Shown here piece after piece: positions 8,453 through 16,988 of a DNA stretch of 64,000 nucleotides. This DNA is from Zoogloeaceae bacterium (GTDB lineage: Bacteria > Pseudomonadota > Gammaproteobacteria > Burkholderiales > Rhodocyclaceae): NCBI GenBank assembly GCA_024235635.1, contig JACKMA010000001.1:1178001-1242000 (forward strand). Direction: 5' to 3'. Position 1 is the stretch's first letter; every line of letters begins with the position of its first letter. Below the pieces are notes generated by a model. It searched no databases. It was not told the DNA's origin and worked only from the letters and a program-made list of their open reading frames with translations. The position numbers and the translations under genes are program-made.

Positions 8453-9009
8453 CACCCGGCGCCCCCGCGGCCGGCGGCGACATCCGCCTGGGTACCCGCG
8501 ACCTCGAAGAAGGTATAGGACAAGGTCATCGTATTGACGTCGCCGGGCAGATCGGCATCGACCACGAACACCACCGGCATGACGCGCCGCTCTCGCGCCT
8601 CGAGGGTCTGCCGCGAGAAACAGAAGCAGTCGAGCTTGCGAACGTGGGCACCGGCGATGCGCGGCCCGTAGCTCGGGATCGCCTGTCCGGCGACCGCGTA
8701 GTCGCGGTTGTTGACGACCTCGAAGGCCACCTGGACGAGTTCGCCGGGGTGGACCGTCACCGAGCGCTGCAGAGGTCGGAACTGCCAGGCCAGATCGTGC
8801 AGGTTGGTGTCGAATTCGATCGTCACGGTCCGCGTGGTGTCGACCTGGGTATTGACCACCGCGTCGTCGCGACGGCCGATATCGTTGATGCCGGCCACCT
8901 CGCAGATCTTCTCGTAGAACGGCACGAGGGCAAAGCCGAAGCCGAACATCGCGATCGCACCGACCGCCAACCGCACCAGCAGAGCCCGATTCTCGCTCGC
9001 CTGACTCAT
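8452..9009 (-). CDS. ctaG: Cytochrome c oxidase assembly protein CtaG/Cox11
   Basis: CtaG inserts copper into the CuB site of subunit I. The 185-residue product has a single N-terminal helix (about residues 10-30) and a periplasmic immunoglobulin-like domain. The copper-binding Cys pair is in KLDCFCFSRQTL (CFCF), the family hallmark, and the C-terminal TLSYTFFEV is conserved. The ATG at 9009 overlaps the preceding 39-residue ORF by ATGA, which also supports that ORF. The end is coupled to the DUF2970 gene. Confidence 0.96.
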   Translation of the reverse strand: MSQASENRALLVRLAVGAIAMFGFGFALVPFYEKICEVAGINDIGRRDDAVVNTQVDTTRTVTIEFDTNLHDLAWQFRPLQRSVTVHPGELVQVAFEVVNNRDYAVAGQAIPSYGPRIAGAHVRKLDCFCFSRQTLEARERRVMPVVFVVDADLPGDVNTMTLSYTFFEVAGTQADVAAGRGGAG

Positions 9010-9125
9010 AGGCCGAACAGCGCCACCTTGACCATGATGCCGAGGAAGAAGACGCCGGCGATCGTCAGCAATACCAGTGCGGTACGCAGATTGCGGCGCT
9101 TCGACGACCCTGCTGCCATGTCCAT
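9006..9125 (-). CDS. Cytochrome oxidase small assembly peptide, 39 residues
   Basis: A very short ORF filling the gap between ctaD (stop two bases before it) and ctaG (ATGA overlap). The product is a basic N-terminus (SSKRRNLR) followed by one hydrophobic helix (about residues 16-37). Peptides of this size and pattern, annotated as cytochrome oxidase small assembly proteins, sit at the same place in many Beta- and Gammaproteobacteria. The ATG at 9119 (third codon) is an alternative start. Evidence is position, coupling and hydrophobic pattern. Confidence 0.7.
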   Translation of the reverse strand: MDMAAGSSKRRNLRTALVLLTIAGVFFLGIMVKVALFGL

Positions 9126-9127
9126 TC

Positions 9128-10705
9128 TCAACGCACCAAGGGTGCTTCTTCGAAGGTGTGATGCGGCGCAGGCGACGGCACTGTCCATTCCAGACCTTCC
9201 GCGGCTTCCCAACTGCGGGCTGCAGCCCGCTCGCCGCCCCGTGCGCACTTGACGATGGCGAGCACAAACAGCAGCTGCGAGAAGCCGAAGCCGAACGCGC
9301 CGATGGTCGCGATCGCATTGAAATCGGCGAATTGCAGACCGTAGTCCGGAATCCGGCGCGGCATGCCCGCCAGCCCGAGGAAGTGCATCGGGAAGAAGGC
9401 CAGGTTGAAGAACACGATCGAACACCAGAAGTGCCACTTGCCGATCTTCTCCGAGGGCATGTGGCCAGTCCATTTCGGCAGCCAGTAGTAGGTGCCGGCA
9501 AACAACGCGAACAGCGAGCCGGCGACCAGCACGTAGTGGAAATGGGCGACGACGTAATACGTGTCCTGGACCTGGATGTCGATCGGCGCGATCGCGCAGA
9601 TGAGGCCGGTGAAGCCCCCCATCGTGAACACGAAGATGAAGCCGACGGCAAACAGCATCGGCGTCTCGAAGGTCATCGACCCCTTCCACATGGTCGCCAC
9701 CCAGTTGAACACCTTCACCCCGGTCGGGACTGCGATCAGCATTGTCGCGTACATGAAGAACAGCTGTGTCGCCGCCGGCATGCCGGTGGTGAACATGTGA
9801 TGGGCCCAGACCACGAATGACAGGATCGCAATCGATGCCGTGGCGTAGACCATCGAGGCATAGCCGAACAAGGGCTTGCGGGCGAAGGTCGGAATGATCT
9901 GGCTGACGATACCGAAGGCCGGCAGGATCATGATGTAGACCTCGGGATGCCCGAAGAACCAGAACACGTGCTGGAACAGCACCGGATCACCGCCGCCGGC
10001 CGCATTGAAGAAGGCCGTGCCGAAGTGGCGGTCGGTAAGGATCATCGTCACCGCCCCGGCCAGCACCGGCATCACCGCGATCAGAAGATAGGCCGTGATC
10101 AGCCAGGTCCAGACGAATAGCGGCATCTTCATCATCGTCATGCCCGGCGCACGCATGTTCAGGATCGTGACGACGATGTTGATCGCACCCATGATCGAAC
10201 TGGCGCCCATGATGTGGACCGCGAAGATCGCCATGTCCATGCCCATGCCCATCTGCACCGACAACGGCGCATACAGGGTCCAGCCCGCGGCCGTGGCCCC
10301 GCCCGGCACCAGGAAGGAACCGACCAGCAGCAGCGCCGCAGGCGGCAACAACCAGAAGCTCCAGTTGTTCATGCGGGCGAAGGCCATGTCGGAAGCGCCG
10401 ATCATCAGCGGGATCTGCCAGTTCGCAAAACCGACGAAAGCCGGCATGATCGCGCCAAAGACCATGACCAGCCCGTGCATCGTCGTGAGCTGGTTGAAGA
10501 ATTCCGGCTGGACCACCTGCAGCCCCGGCTGGAACAGCTCGGCGCGGATGGTCAGCGCCATCACGCCCCCGGCGAAGAACATGATCAGGGCGAACACCAG
10601 GTACATGGTCCCGATGTCCTTGTGGTTGGTCGTGGTGATCCAGCGCATCAGGCCGGTGGGGCCGTGGTGATGGCCGTGCAACTGGTCCGGGGTTACGGCT
10701 GCCAT
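9128..10705 (-). CDS. ctaD: Cytochrome c oxidase subunit I
   Basis: Catalytic subunit carrying haem a and the haem a3-CuB centre, twelve membrane helices. The 525-residue product contains FWFFGHPEVYIMILPAFGI (CuB His and the cross-linked Tyr), the CuB histidine pair in VWAHHMFTTGM, the K-channel lysine region, and the haem histidine region HFHYVLVAG. The start ATG at 10705 has a perfect AGGAGG eight bases upstream; the longer open frame is rejected. It follows ctaC by 43 bases. Confidence 0.98.
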   Translation of the reverse strand: MAAVTPDQLHGHHHGPTGLMRWITTTNHKDIGTMYLVFALIMFFAGGVMALTIRAELFQPGLQVVQPEFFNQLTTMHGLVMVFGAIMPAFVGFANWQIPLMIGASDMAFARMNNWSFWLLPPAALLLVGSFLVPGGATAAGWTLYAPLSVQMGMGMDMAIFAVHIMGASSIMGAINIVVTILNMRAPGMTMMKMPLFVWTWLITAYLLIAVMPVLAGAVTMILTDRHFGTAFFNAAGGGDPVLFQHVFWFFGHPEVYIMILPAFGIVSQIIPTFARKPLFGYASMVYATASIAILSFVVWAHHMFTTGMPAATQLFFMYATMLIAVPTGVKVFNWVATMWKGSMTFETPMLFAVGFIFVFTMGGFTGLICAIAPIDIQVQDTYYVVAHFHYVLVAGSLFALFAGTYYWLPKWTGHMPSEKIGKWHFWCSIVFFNLAFFPMHFLGLAGMPRRIPDYGLQFADFNAIATIGAFGFGFSQLLFVLAIVKCARGGERAAARSWEAAEGLEWTVPSPAPHHTFEEAPLVR

Positions 10706-10748
10706 ACTGCCTCCTGAGGGCGATTGACCGGGTGCAGGTTGAAGAGAT

Positions 10749-11876
10749 TCAGTTCGCCGCGCGGGCCGCACCGATCTCGGAGGGTGCAATCATCTCGCCC
10801 GTGCTGTTGCCCCAGGCGTTGCGGGTATAGGTGATCACGGCGGCAAGGTCGGTGTCGGACAACTGCTTGCCGAAGGCCGCCATCGCGGTACCCGGACGAC
10901 CATTGAGCACGGTCGTGATCTGCTCGCCTTTCGGTCCGAGCACGATCGCCGCGCCGTCGAGCGGCGGGAACGCGGGCGGCATGCCCTTGCCGTCGGCCTG
11001 GTGACAGGCGGCGCAGTTGGCGGCGAACACTTCCTGGCCACGCGCGGCCAGTTCCTGGAGTGTCCATTGCCGTGCCGGATCCTCGGCGGTAGCGGCGACC
11101 CGGGCATGCTGCTCGGCCACCCAGGCGCTGTATTCTTCCTCGGTCACGACGTGCACTTCGATCGGCATGAAGCCGTGGTCCTTGCCGCACAGCTCGGCGC
11201 AGTTGCCACGAAAGACGCCGACCTTGTCGGCACGGAACCAGGTATCGCGAATGAAGCCCGGGATCGCGTCCTGCTTGACGCCGAAAGCCGGGACCCACCA
11301 GGCGTGAATGACGTCGTTGGCAGTCAGCAGAACGCGGATCTTCTTGCCGACCGGCACCACCACCGGATTATCGACTTCGAGCAGGTAGTGCTCGCCCTTG
11401 TCGGCGCGACCGTCGATCTGGTCCTGTGGCGTCGACAGCGCCGACACGAACCGAATGCCCTCGCCCTCTCCCTTGAGGTAGTCGTAACCCCATTTCCACT
11501 GATAGCCGGTCGCCTTGATCGTGATGTCGGGATCGGAGGTGTCCTTCATCGCGATCACGGTGCGCGTCGCCGGGTAGGCCATGCCGAGCAGGATCAGCAC
11601 CGGCACGATGGTCCACACGATCTCGACCGTGGTGTTCTCGTGAAAATTCGCTGCGATCGCCCCACGCGACTTGCGGTGGGCATAGACCGACCAGAACATC
11701 ACGCCGAACACGGCAACGAAGATCAGCAGACAGATCAGCAGCATCAGCGTGTGCATATCGTAGATCTGCTCGGCGATCTCGGTCACCGGTACCTGAAGAT
11801 TGACTTCGCCAGCGGACGCGGCAGACGCGCCGAGAAAGGTCAGAACGAATACCGCGAGACGAGCACGAACGCTCAT
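10749..11876 (-). CDS. ctaC: Cytochrome c oxidase subunit II with fused cytochrome c domain
   Basis: Entry point for electrons into the oxidase. The 375-residue protein has a signal peptide (about residues 1-24), two membrane helices, a cupredoxin domain with the CuA ligands in GNCAELCGKDHGFMPIEV, and a C-terminal class I cytochrome c with a CAACH haem site (about residue 300) and a downstream Met. Fused caa3-type subunit II is common in Beta- and Gammaproteobacteria. The ATG at 11876 follows GGAGG, and the signal peptide starts there. First gene of the oxidase operon. Confidence 0.97.
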   Translation of the reverse strand: MSVRARLAVFVLTFLGASAASAGEVNLQVPVTEIAEQIYDMHTLMLLICLLIFVAVFGVMFWSVYAHRKSRGAIAANFHENTTVEIVWTIVPVLILLGMAYPATRTVIAMKDTSDPDITIKATGYQWKWGYDYLKGEGEGIRFVSALSTPQDQIDGRADKGEHYLLEVDNPVVVPVGKKIRVLLTANDVIHAWWVPAFGVKQDAIPGFIRDTWFRADKVGVFRGNCAELCGKDHGFMPIEVHVVTEEEYSAWVAEQHARVAATAEDPARQWTLQELAARGQEVFAANCAACHQADGKGMPPAFPPLDGAAIVLGPKGEQITTVLNGRPGTAMAAFGKQLSDTDLAAVITYTRNAWGNSTGEMIAPSEIGAARAAN

Positions 11877-12199
11877 GCACAACCTCCAACCATATTTGTG
11901 CGGGGACGCAAAGCACGGGGAGCCGCCGGTGTCCCCGCATCGCCATTGCCGGCAGATTCGGGGTACGGCAGACCGGGATGCACGCTTGCGCCGGAAGCGA
12001 CCCATCAGGGAACCCATATGCGCACCTTGCGCCGCGCGGCGTTCCGTGAATTCCGTCGGATCATGCCACACCCGTTTTGCGCGTCGCAAGGCGAATTTTG
12101 ATAAAAATCAGAATAGTGCAGCGCACAATCGTGTATGCGGCCCAGCCACCAATCGATTCGGGAGATCAAGCTCCTGTTAGCTGCAAGTGCACAATCGGA
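11877..12199. other. 323-base non-coding region between the ctaC and NTF2-like genes
   Basis: No gene is supported here. It holds the ctaC ribosome-binding site (GGAGG), the presumed ctaC promoter, an FNR-type box at 12098-12111, a short palindrome GTGC-AGC-GCAC at 12116-12126, and a GCACAATCG direct repeat (near 12122 and 12188). It also contains the downstream side of the 12.2-20 kb operon. The A+T content is locally higher than in the surroundings. Confidence 0.6.
12098..12111. promoter_or_regulatory. FNR/ANR-type binding site upstream of ctaC
   Basis: TTGAT-AAAA-ATCAG matches the FNR consensus TTGATNNNNATCAA at nine of ten defined positions. It lies about 222 bases before the ctaC start. 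FNR/ANR proteins respond to oxygen loss, so repression or tuning of the aa3 oxidase at low oxygen would fit. The site is seen; the regulation is inferred. Confidence 0.55.
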
Positions 12200-12622
12200 T
12201 CACGCGGCCAGCCGCCGTCGCAGCCAGCCGATCGGCCACGCCAGCATCGGCAGTCGCGAGAGCAACTGGCCGGTCGCATCCCAATGATCGTGATGGAGCG
12301 CTACGCGGCCGTCGCGGTCGAACCGGATCCGACTCATGCCTTCGATCTCGAGTCCCTCGCCCCCTTGCCGGAAGCGGAACTCGAGCCGCCACAGCAGGGC
12401 CGCCCGTAGCCCGTTCTCATAGTCCTCGAGCACGACGAAGCGCGCGCCGTCGGTGCGCGCGAACAGATCGATGAATATGCGCTGGATGGCCTCGACGCCG
12501 CACACGTCGTTGAAGGGATCACGGAAACGGGCATCGGTGCGGTACAGGCGCGCGATCTCGCCGACCGACGCCGGCGTCATCGTTTCGTAGAAGGCGACCA
12601 GTCGATTCAGGCGCGGACTCAC
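12200..12622 (-). CDS. NTF2-like (SnoaL-type) nuclear transport factor 2 family protein
   Basis: A 140-residue product with the cystatin-like NTF2 pattern: N-terminal helix RLNRLVAFYETM, the loop RFRDPFNDVCG, and the strand with HHDHWDATGQL. NTF2-like proteins bind small hydrophobic ligands or act as isomerases; no substrate can be named. The GTG start at 12622 overlaps the SDR stop as GTGA. It ends the ten-gene operon; such a protein regularly accompanies the SDR, DUF3833 and Cfa genes in light- or singlet-oxygen-induced clusters. Confidence 0.85.
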   Translation of the reverse strand: MSPRLNRLVAFYETMTPASVGEIARLYRTDARFRDPFNDVCGVEAIQRIFIDLFARTDGARFVVLEDYENGLRAALLWRLEFRFRQGGEGLEIEGMSRIRFDRDGRVALHHDHWDATGQLLSRLPMLAWPIGWLRRRLAA

Positions 12623-13395
12623 AGGCCCGTACTCCGGCGCACCAACGGGAAGTACCAGCGATACGGCAGCAGCCGCAGTAGCTTGAGCACGCGCGTGAAT
12701 CGCTTCGGGAAGTGGATTTCGAACTTGCCGGATGCAAGTCCGGCGACGATTTCGTCGGCAGCCGCGTCGGCGCTGATCAGCGCCGGCATTGGGAATTCGT
12801 TGCGGGCAGTCAGCGGCGTATCGACAAATCCCGGATCGACCAGCCAGACACCGAGGCCGCGCGGCGCCAGGTCGAGGTAGAGGATTTCCGCCAGATTGAT
12901 CAGCGCTGCCTTGCCCGGTCCGTATTCGACGGCCTGCGGCAGGCCGCGATAGCCGGCGACGCTGGACACCAGAACGAGGCCGCCGCAGCCGGCGGCCAGC
13001 ATCGTCGGCACGACCGCGCTGACGCCGTCGAACACGGCCAGTTGATTGACCGTCAATGTCGCGCGCGCAGATTCCGCAGTCATCTCCCAACTGCGCCTCG
13101 GATGAAAGCTGCCGGCACAGAAGACGACCAGGTCCGCACCGCCCCACTCGCCGCGCAATGCGTCCCACGCCGACGCCAGTCGGCCGCATTCGGTGACGTC
13201 GATCGGGAGCACCCGCGCGCCGCCGCAACGCGCGGCCACCGCTCGCAGTCGCGCCTCGCGGCGCGCGCTGATCGCGACCCGTGCCCCCGCCGCCGCCAGT
13301 CGCTCAGCCAGGGCAGCGCCGATGCCGGACGATGCGCCGATCAGCCAGACGCGCTTGTCGCGCCAGTCGCGGATGCGGGGATTGAGGGTCGCCAT
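12619..13395 (-). CDS. Short-chain dehydrogenase/reductase
   Basis: A 258-residue classical SDR. The cofactor motif is GASSGIGAALA (about residues 20-30), with basic residues in SARREARL after the second strand suggesting NADP(H). The catalytic Ser is in VLVSSVAGYRG and the Tyr-Lys pair in VEYGPGKAAL (YxxxK). The C-terminal LLPYRWYFPLV is hydrophobic. The substrate is unknown; context suggests a modified lipid. It lies four bases after the DUF3833 gene. Confidence 0.92.
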   Translation of the reverse strand: MATLNPRIRDWRDKRVWLIGASSGIGAALAERLAAAGARVAISARREARLRAVAARCGGARVLPIDVTECGRLASAWDALRGEWGGADLVVFCAGSFHPRRSWEMTAESARATLTVNQLAVFDGVSAVVPTMLAAGCGGLVLVSSVAGYRGLPQAVEYGPGKAALINLAEILYLDLAPRGLGVWLVDPGFVDTPLTARNEFPMPALISADAAADEIVAGLASGKFEIHFPKRFTRVLKLLRLLPYRWYFPLVRRSTGL

Positions 13396-13399
13396 CGCG

Positions 13400-13927
13400 T
13401 CAGTCCCGTCGCCGCATGGTCAGCGTCACCTCGCCGAGCCGAATGCCGAACTTACGCATGACCGAGCGATTGATCAGCACGCGCTCATCGATCAGGTACA
13501 TCCAGTCGTCGAAACTGATGTTGTATTCCCGTTCGTCGACCGGCAGACGCAGCACATAACGCCAGCGCAAGGCGTTGCCGGCGGATTCGCCGACGGCAAC
13601 GCCGACCACATCGTCGGCACGACCACGGTAGCGGCCGTCGCCGAGCGCATCGATTCGCCATACGCGTTGCTGGCGGCTGCCGTCGCTGTAGATGAAGCGC
13701 TCATCGAGGACCCCGTGACCGTTCGACCAGCGGCCCTCGATGGTCACGCGGAAGCGCTTGACGACGGCCCCAGAGCGATCCTGGAAGAGGCCCCAAGCAT
13801 CGATCGTGCCGTCGAAATAGCGGCTGAGCTCGAGCGTCGGCTGCTCGCCGGCATGGCGGCCGATGTCGACCGAACCGCAGCCACCGAGGCCGGCGAGCCC
13901 TGCCAGCAGGATGGCCAGGCGCGTCAT
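13400..13927 (-). CDS. DUF3833 lipoprotein
   Basis: A 175-residue protein with a lipoprotein signal ending LGGC (Cys17), then the DUF3833 core beginning LELSRYFDGTIDAWGLFQDRSG and the closing MRKFGIRLGEVTLTMRR. The fold is predicted to be a lipocalin-like barrel, which fits lipid binding at the membrane. Function is not established. The ATG at 13927 overlaps the MFS stop as ATGA, so the start is well fixed. Part of the light/oxidation-type operon. Confidence 0.88.
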   Translation of the reverse strand: MTRLAILLAGLAGLGGCGSVDIGRHAGEQPTLELSRYFDGTIDAWGLFQDRSGAVVKRFRVTIEGRWSNGHGVLDERFIYSDGSRQQRVWRIDALGDGRYRGRADDVVGVAVGESAGNALRWRYVLRLPVDEREYNISFDDWMYLIDERVLINRSVMRKFGIRLGEVTLTMRRRD

Positions 13928-15207
13928 GCTCGTCCGTCTTCGAAACACGACTGCCAGCGCCACAGCAGCGCCAGAGCGACCAGCTTCAGGGTGACCGGAA
14001 GCGCGGCATAGACCAGCGCGAGGACGCGGGCCGCATCGGCATCGCCGCTGCCCGGCCGATAGCCGCAGAGCGCGAGGATCGGCAGCGCAAGCCCCGCGGC
14101 GATCGCCAGATTCGCCTTGTTGATCAGATTCCACAGGCCGAACCAGGTGGCGCCCGAAGTCTCGTGCCGTCTTCGCGCCAGCAGATCGGCCAGCATCGCC
14201 GGCGGTATTGCGAGATCCGCCCCCAGCGCCAGGCCGGACAGCGCGCAGATCAGTCCGAACGCCCATACCTGCCCCGCCGACAGCAACCCGGCCCATGCGA
14301 AGACCACCAACGTGACCGCCATCGCGGCCGCCCATGCCCGCGGCTTGCCCCAGCGCCTGGCCGCGCGCACCCAGATCGGCATGCCCGCCGCGCCCGAAAC
14401 GAAGTAGATGGCGAGAAGCCCACCTGTCGCCTGCTCCGCCTGCAGGACATCCGAGATATAGAACAGCACCGTCGCGGACGGAACGGCCGCTGCGATGCCA
14501 CCGACCGCGAACAGGACCAGCAAGCGCCGCATCGCCGGATCCGACAGCGCGGCGTGCCAGCCGAGCCAAGGTGGATGGCTGGCAGGCGCGAGCACGGGCG
14601 GTGCCGGTGCGAAACCGATGCAGAGCGCCGCGCACAACATCGCCAGCGGTGCGAACGCCCACGCCGTCGCCGCCAACCCCTCGCGCAGGTCGGCACCGAG
14701 CCAAGCCGGCAGCGCAGCCGCCAGCACCACGCCGACGAGGCCGAAGCCCTCGCGTGCCGCTGCCGCCCGTTGCCGCCCGTCAGCGCTGTCCACCAGTTCT
14801 GCCCCCCACGCCTGGTAGTTGATCGTGGCCACGGAATAGCCCAGGGTCGCGACCAGCAAGCCGCCGAACAGCCAGGCGGCGCCGGCGCCGTCGGGCGGTC
14901 GCAGCACCAGCCACAGGCCGAGCGCCAACAACGGCAAGCCAGCCAGGCACAGCATCCGCCGCCTTGGCACGCGGTCGCTCGCCCAGCCGATCAGAGGATC
15001 GGTCAAGGCATCGGTCAGGCGCGAGACCAGCAACACCGATCCGACCACCGCCAGTGGCACACCGAACGATCCGGCATACAGTTTCGGTACCTGCACGTAG
15101 ATCGGCAGCGCAGCCGTGGCCAGCGGCAGACCGAGCAATCCGTACGCCAGCAGGCTCCCCGTCCGGGGCTCGGCACGGCGCGCCGGCAGGATCTGTTCAA
15201 TCGTCAC
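13924..15207 (-). CDS. MFS transporter, glycoside-pentoside-hexuronide (MelB-like) family
   Basis: A 427-residue, twelve-helix carrier. The helix 2-3 region LTDALTDPLIGWASDRVPRR is the characteristic GPH signature with acidic residues in the membrane. The GTG start at 15207 overlaps the preceding gene by 11 bases, and the ATGA end is coupled to DUF3833. Members embedded in Cfa/DUF1365 clusters are probably not sugar transporters; movement of a lipid or another product is possible but unproven. Confidence 0.87.
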   Translation of the reverse strand: MTIEQILPARRAEPRTGSLLAYGLLGLPLATAALPIYVQVPKLYAGSFGVPLAVVGSVLLVSRLTDALTDPLIGWASDRVPRRRMLCLAGLPLLALGLWLVLRPPDGAGAAWLFGGLLVATLGYSVATINYQAWGAELVDSADGRQRAAAAREGFGLVGVVLAAALPAWLGADLREGLAATAWAFAPLAMLCAALCIGFAPAPPVLAPASHPPWLGWHAALSDPAMRRLLVLFAVGGIAAAVPSATVLFYISDVLQAEQATGGLLAIYFVSGAAGMPIWVRAARRWGKPRAWAAAMAVTLVVFAWAGLLSAGQVWAFGLICALSGLALGADLAIPPAMLADLLARRRHETSGATWFGLWNLINKANLAIAAGLALPILALCGYRPGSGDADAARVLALVYAALPVTLKLVALALLWRWQSCFEDGRA

Positions 15208-15763
15208 CGGTCAGGCCCAGCAGACGCGTGCGCAAACCCGGATTGCGGGTTCGCGGATCCACCCAGATTGAAAAGAAGTGGCGCGCGAACCGTTCGTCGT
15301 GGATGCAATGAACCTGATCGTCGCCTCGGTAGAAGATGACGCCGACGCCCGGCGAGAAGATGCCGGTCAGCCGATCGCCTTCGGCAACGTCGTCGAATGC
15401 CTGCTCGAGTTCGACACGCCAGTGCGCCAGGCTTTCGCGTTCGGGCACGAACAGGCGCTCGATCTCCTTCAGGCTGGCGTCGACCAGATCACCGCGGCTG
15501 AATGCTCTCGAATAGCGCAGGGCGAGTGCGAAGGGGCGCTGCCAGCGCCATTGCCGACCGTCGATCCAGAGTGACGCATCATAGAGCTTGAAACCCCACC
15601 AGCGCGCTTCGCCCTGCCCACTCATCCGCCACGCGGCGTCCTCCGCCAGCGACGCCGGCAATTCCACGGCGAAGGTGTCCGACGACGCCAGCACGCACCA
15701 GGCCAGAGCGAGTGCCGGCAGTGCCGCGCTAGGTCGCACGGCGCAATTCGAACTGATGGACAT
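15197..15763 (-). CDS. Chalcone-isomerase-like exported protein
   Basis: A 188-residue protein with an N-terminal signal (cleavage likely after SSDTFA near residue 32) and a domain of the bacterial chalcone-isomerase-like type. It contains WWGFKLYDASLWIDGR, FALALRYSRAFSRGDLVDAS and FSPGVGVIFYRGDDQ. These proteins share the fold that binds fatty acids and are not known to isomerise chalcones in bacteria. The ATG at 15763 overlaps the Cfa gene by 35 bases; a GTG at 15739 would give a shorter signal. Confidence 0.85.
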   Translation of the reverse strand: MSISSNCAVRPSAALPALALAWCVLASSDTFAVELPASLAEDAAWRMSGQGEARWWGFKLYDASLWIDGRQWRWQRPFALALRYSRAFSRGDLVDASLKEIERLFVPERESLAHWRVELEQAFDDVAEGDRLTGIFSPGVGVIFYRGDDQVHCIHDERFARHFFSIWVDPRTRNPGLRTRLLGLTGDD

Positions 15764-16988
15764 CGAGGTCACCGGTCCGGAAACCCGCTTCGCAATAGGC
15801 CAGATAAAAGTGCCACATGCGCTGGAAGCGGACGTCGAAGCCGCGCTGCTCGTGCGCCTCCGGATGGTCGGCGAAGGCCTGCCGCCAGCGCGCCAGGGTG
15901 GTCGCATAGTGCGGACCAAAGGCGAAATCGTCGGCTACTGCGAAGCCCGCCTGGTCTGCCGCGCGCCGGAAGGCCGAAGCGCTCGGCAGCATGCCACCGG
16001 GAAAGATGTAGCGCTGGATGAAATCGGTGCCGCGGCGGTATGCGGGAAACAGCGCGTCGGCAATCGTGATCGACTGCACCAAGGCCTTGCCGCCGGGCTC
16101 GAGCAGCCTGCCGAGCTGGCTGAACCAGGCCGGCCAGTAGCGCTCGCCCACCGCTTCGAACATCTCGACCGAAACGATGTGGTCGAAACGGCCGCGGGCC
16201 GCGCGGTAGTCGCACAGGTCGAACTGCACCAGATCCGCGACACCGGCGCAGCGCGCCCGCCGCCGCGCGTAGTCGAGTTGCTCGCGCGACAGTGTCAGGC
16301 CGCGCACCCGGCAGCCGAATTCGGTGGCCGCCAATTCGGCAAAGCCGCCCCAGCCACAGCCGATTTCGAGAATGGTCTGCCCGGGGCTCGGTTGCAGGCG
16401 GTGGAGGATTCGTCGGTACTTGCGCATCTGGGCGTCGGCGAGTGACTCCGATGGCCGCTCGAAGAGGGCGCTCGAGTAGGTCATGGTTCGATCCAGCCAT
16501 GACGCGTAGAAGGCGTTGCCGAGGTCGTAGTGGGCAGCGATGTTGCGCTTCGCGCCACGGCGGCTGTTGGCTCGCAGGCGATGGCGCAACCAGTGCCAGA
16601 CAAGCGCCATCGGCCGACCGTAAATCACCCGCCTGAGCCGGGCCCGATTGCGGGCCAGCAGGCCGATCAGCGCGGCCGGATCGTCGCTGTCCCACAAACC
16701 GTCGACGAAGGTCTCGCCGAAGGCGATGTCGCCGGCGCCGAGAATGCGTGCGAACACGGCGTCGTCGTGAATCCGCCACTCGGCGACCTCGTCGCCCTGC
16801 CCCAGCAGCCTTGACGGCCTTCCCGGAAGACTGAGGCTGATTGAACCACCCTCCAGCGCGGAGAGCAGTTCGACGGCGCGACTGGCGGCGCCGGGGGGCT
16901 GGGGCGAGCGTCGCCGATCGGCGTCGCGACTGTCGCCCAATGCCGGACCGAATCGGGGCGCCCTGATCGACTGCTGTGCGATGCTCAT
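15729..16988 (-). CDS. Cyclopropane-fatty-acyl-phospholipid synthase family methyltransferase
   Basis: It transfers a methyl or methylene group from S-adenosylmethionine to an acyl-chain double bond in phospholipids at the inner membrane. The 419-residue protein has the lipid-binding N-terminal half, then HYDLGNAFYASWLD, the SAM loop ILEIGCGWGGFAE near residue 205, and VSVEMFEAVG. The start ATG at 16988 overlaps the DUF1365 stop by ATGA. In this gene neighbourhood such enzymes may act like UfaM of furan fatty acid synthesis rather than a true Cfa; the sequence alone does not decide. Confidence 0.9.
   Translation of the reverse strand: MSIAQQSIRAPRFGPALGDSRDADRRRSPQPPGAASRAVELLSALEGGSISLSLPGRPSRLLGQGDEVAEWRIHDDAVFARILGAGDIAFGETFVDGLWDSDDPAALIGLLARNRARLRRVIYGRPMALVWHWLRHRLRANSRRGAKRNIAAHYDLGNAFYASWLDRTMTYSSALFERPSESLADAQMRKYRRILHRLQPSPGQTILEIGCGWGGFAELAATEFGCRVRGLTLSREQLDYARRRARCAGVADLVQFDLCDYRAARGRFDHIVSVEMFEAVGERYWPAWFSQLGRLLEPGGKALVQSITIADALFPAYRRGTDFIQRYIFPGGMLPSASAFRRAADQAGFAVADDFAFGPHYATTLARWRQAFADHPEAHEQRGFDVRFQRMWHFYLAYCEAGFRTGDLDVHQFELRRAT

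Noticed and set aside
12116..12200. Terminator for the ten-gene operon near GGAG-ATCAAG-CTCC
   Set aside because: The stem is only four to five pairs with no T-run, so it is not supportable.
14164..15339. 391-codon rightward frame across the MFS gene
   Set aside because: Antisense, Arg/Gln-rich, no motif.
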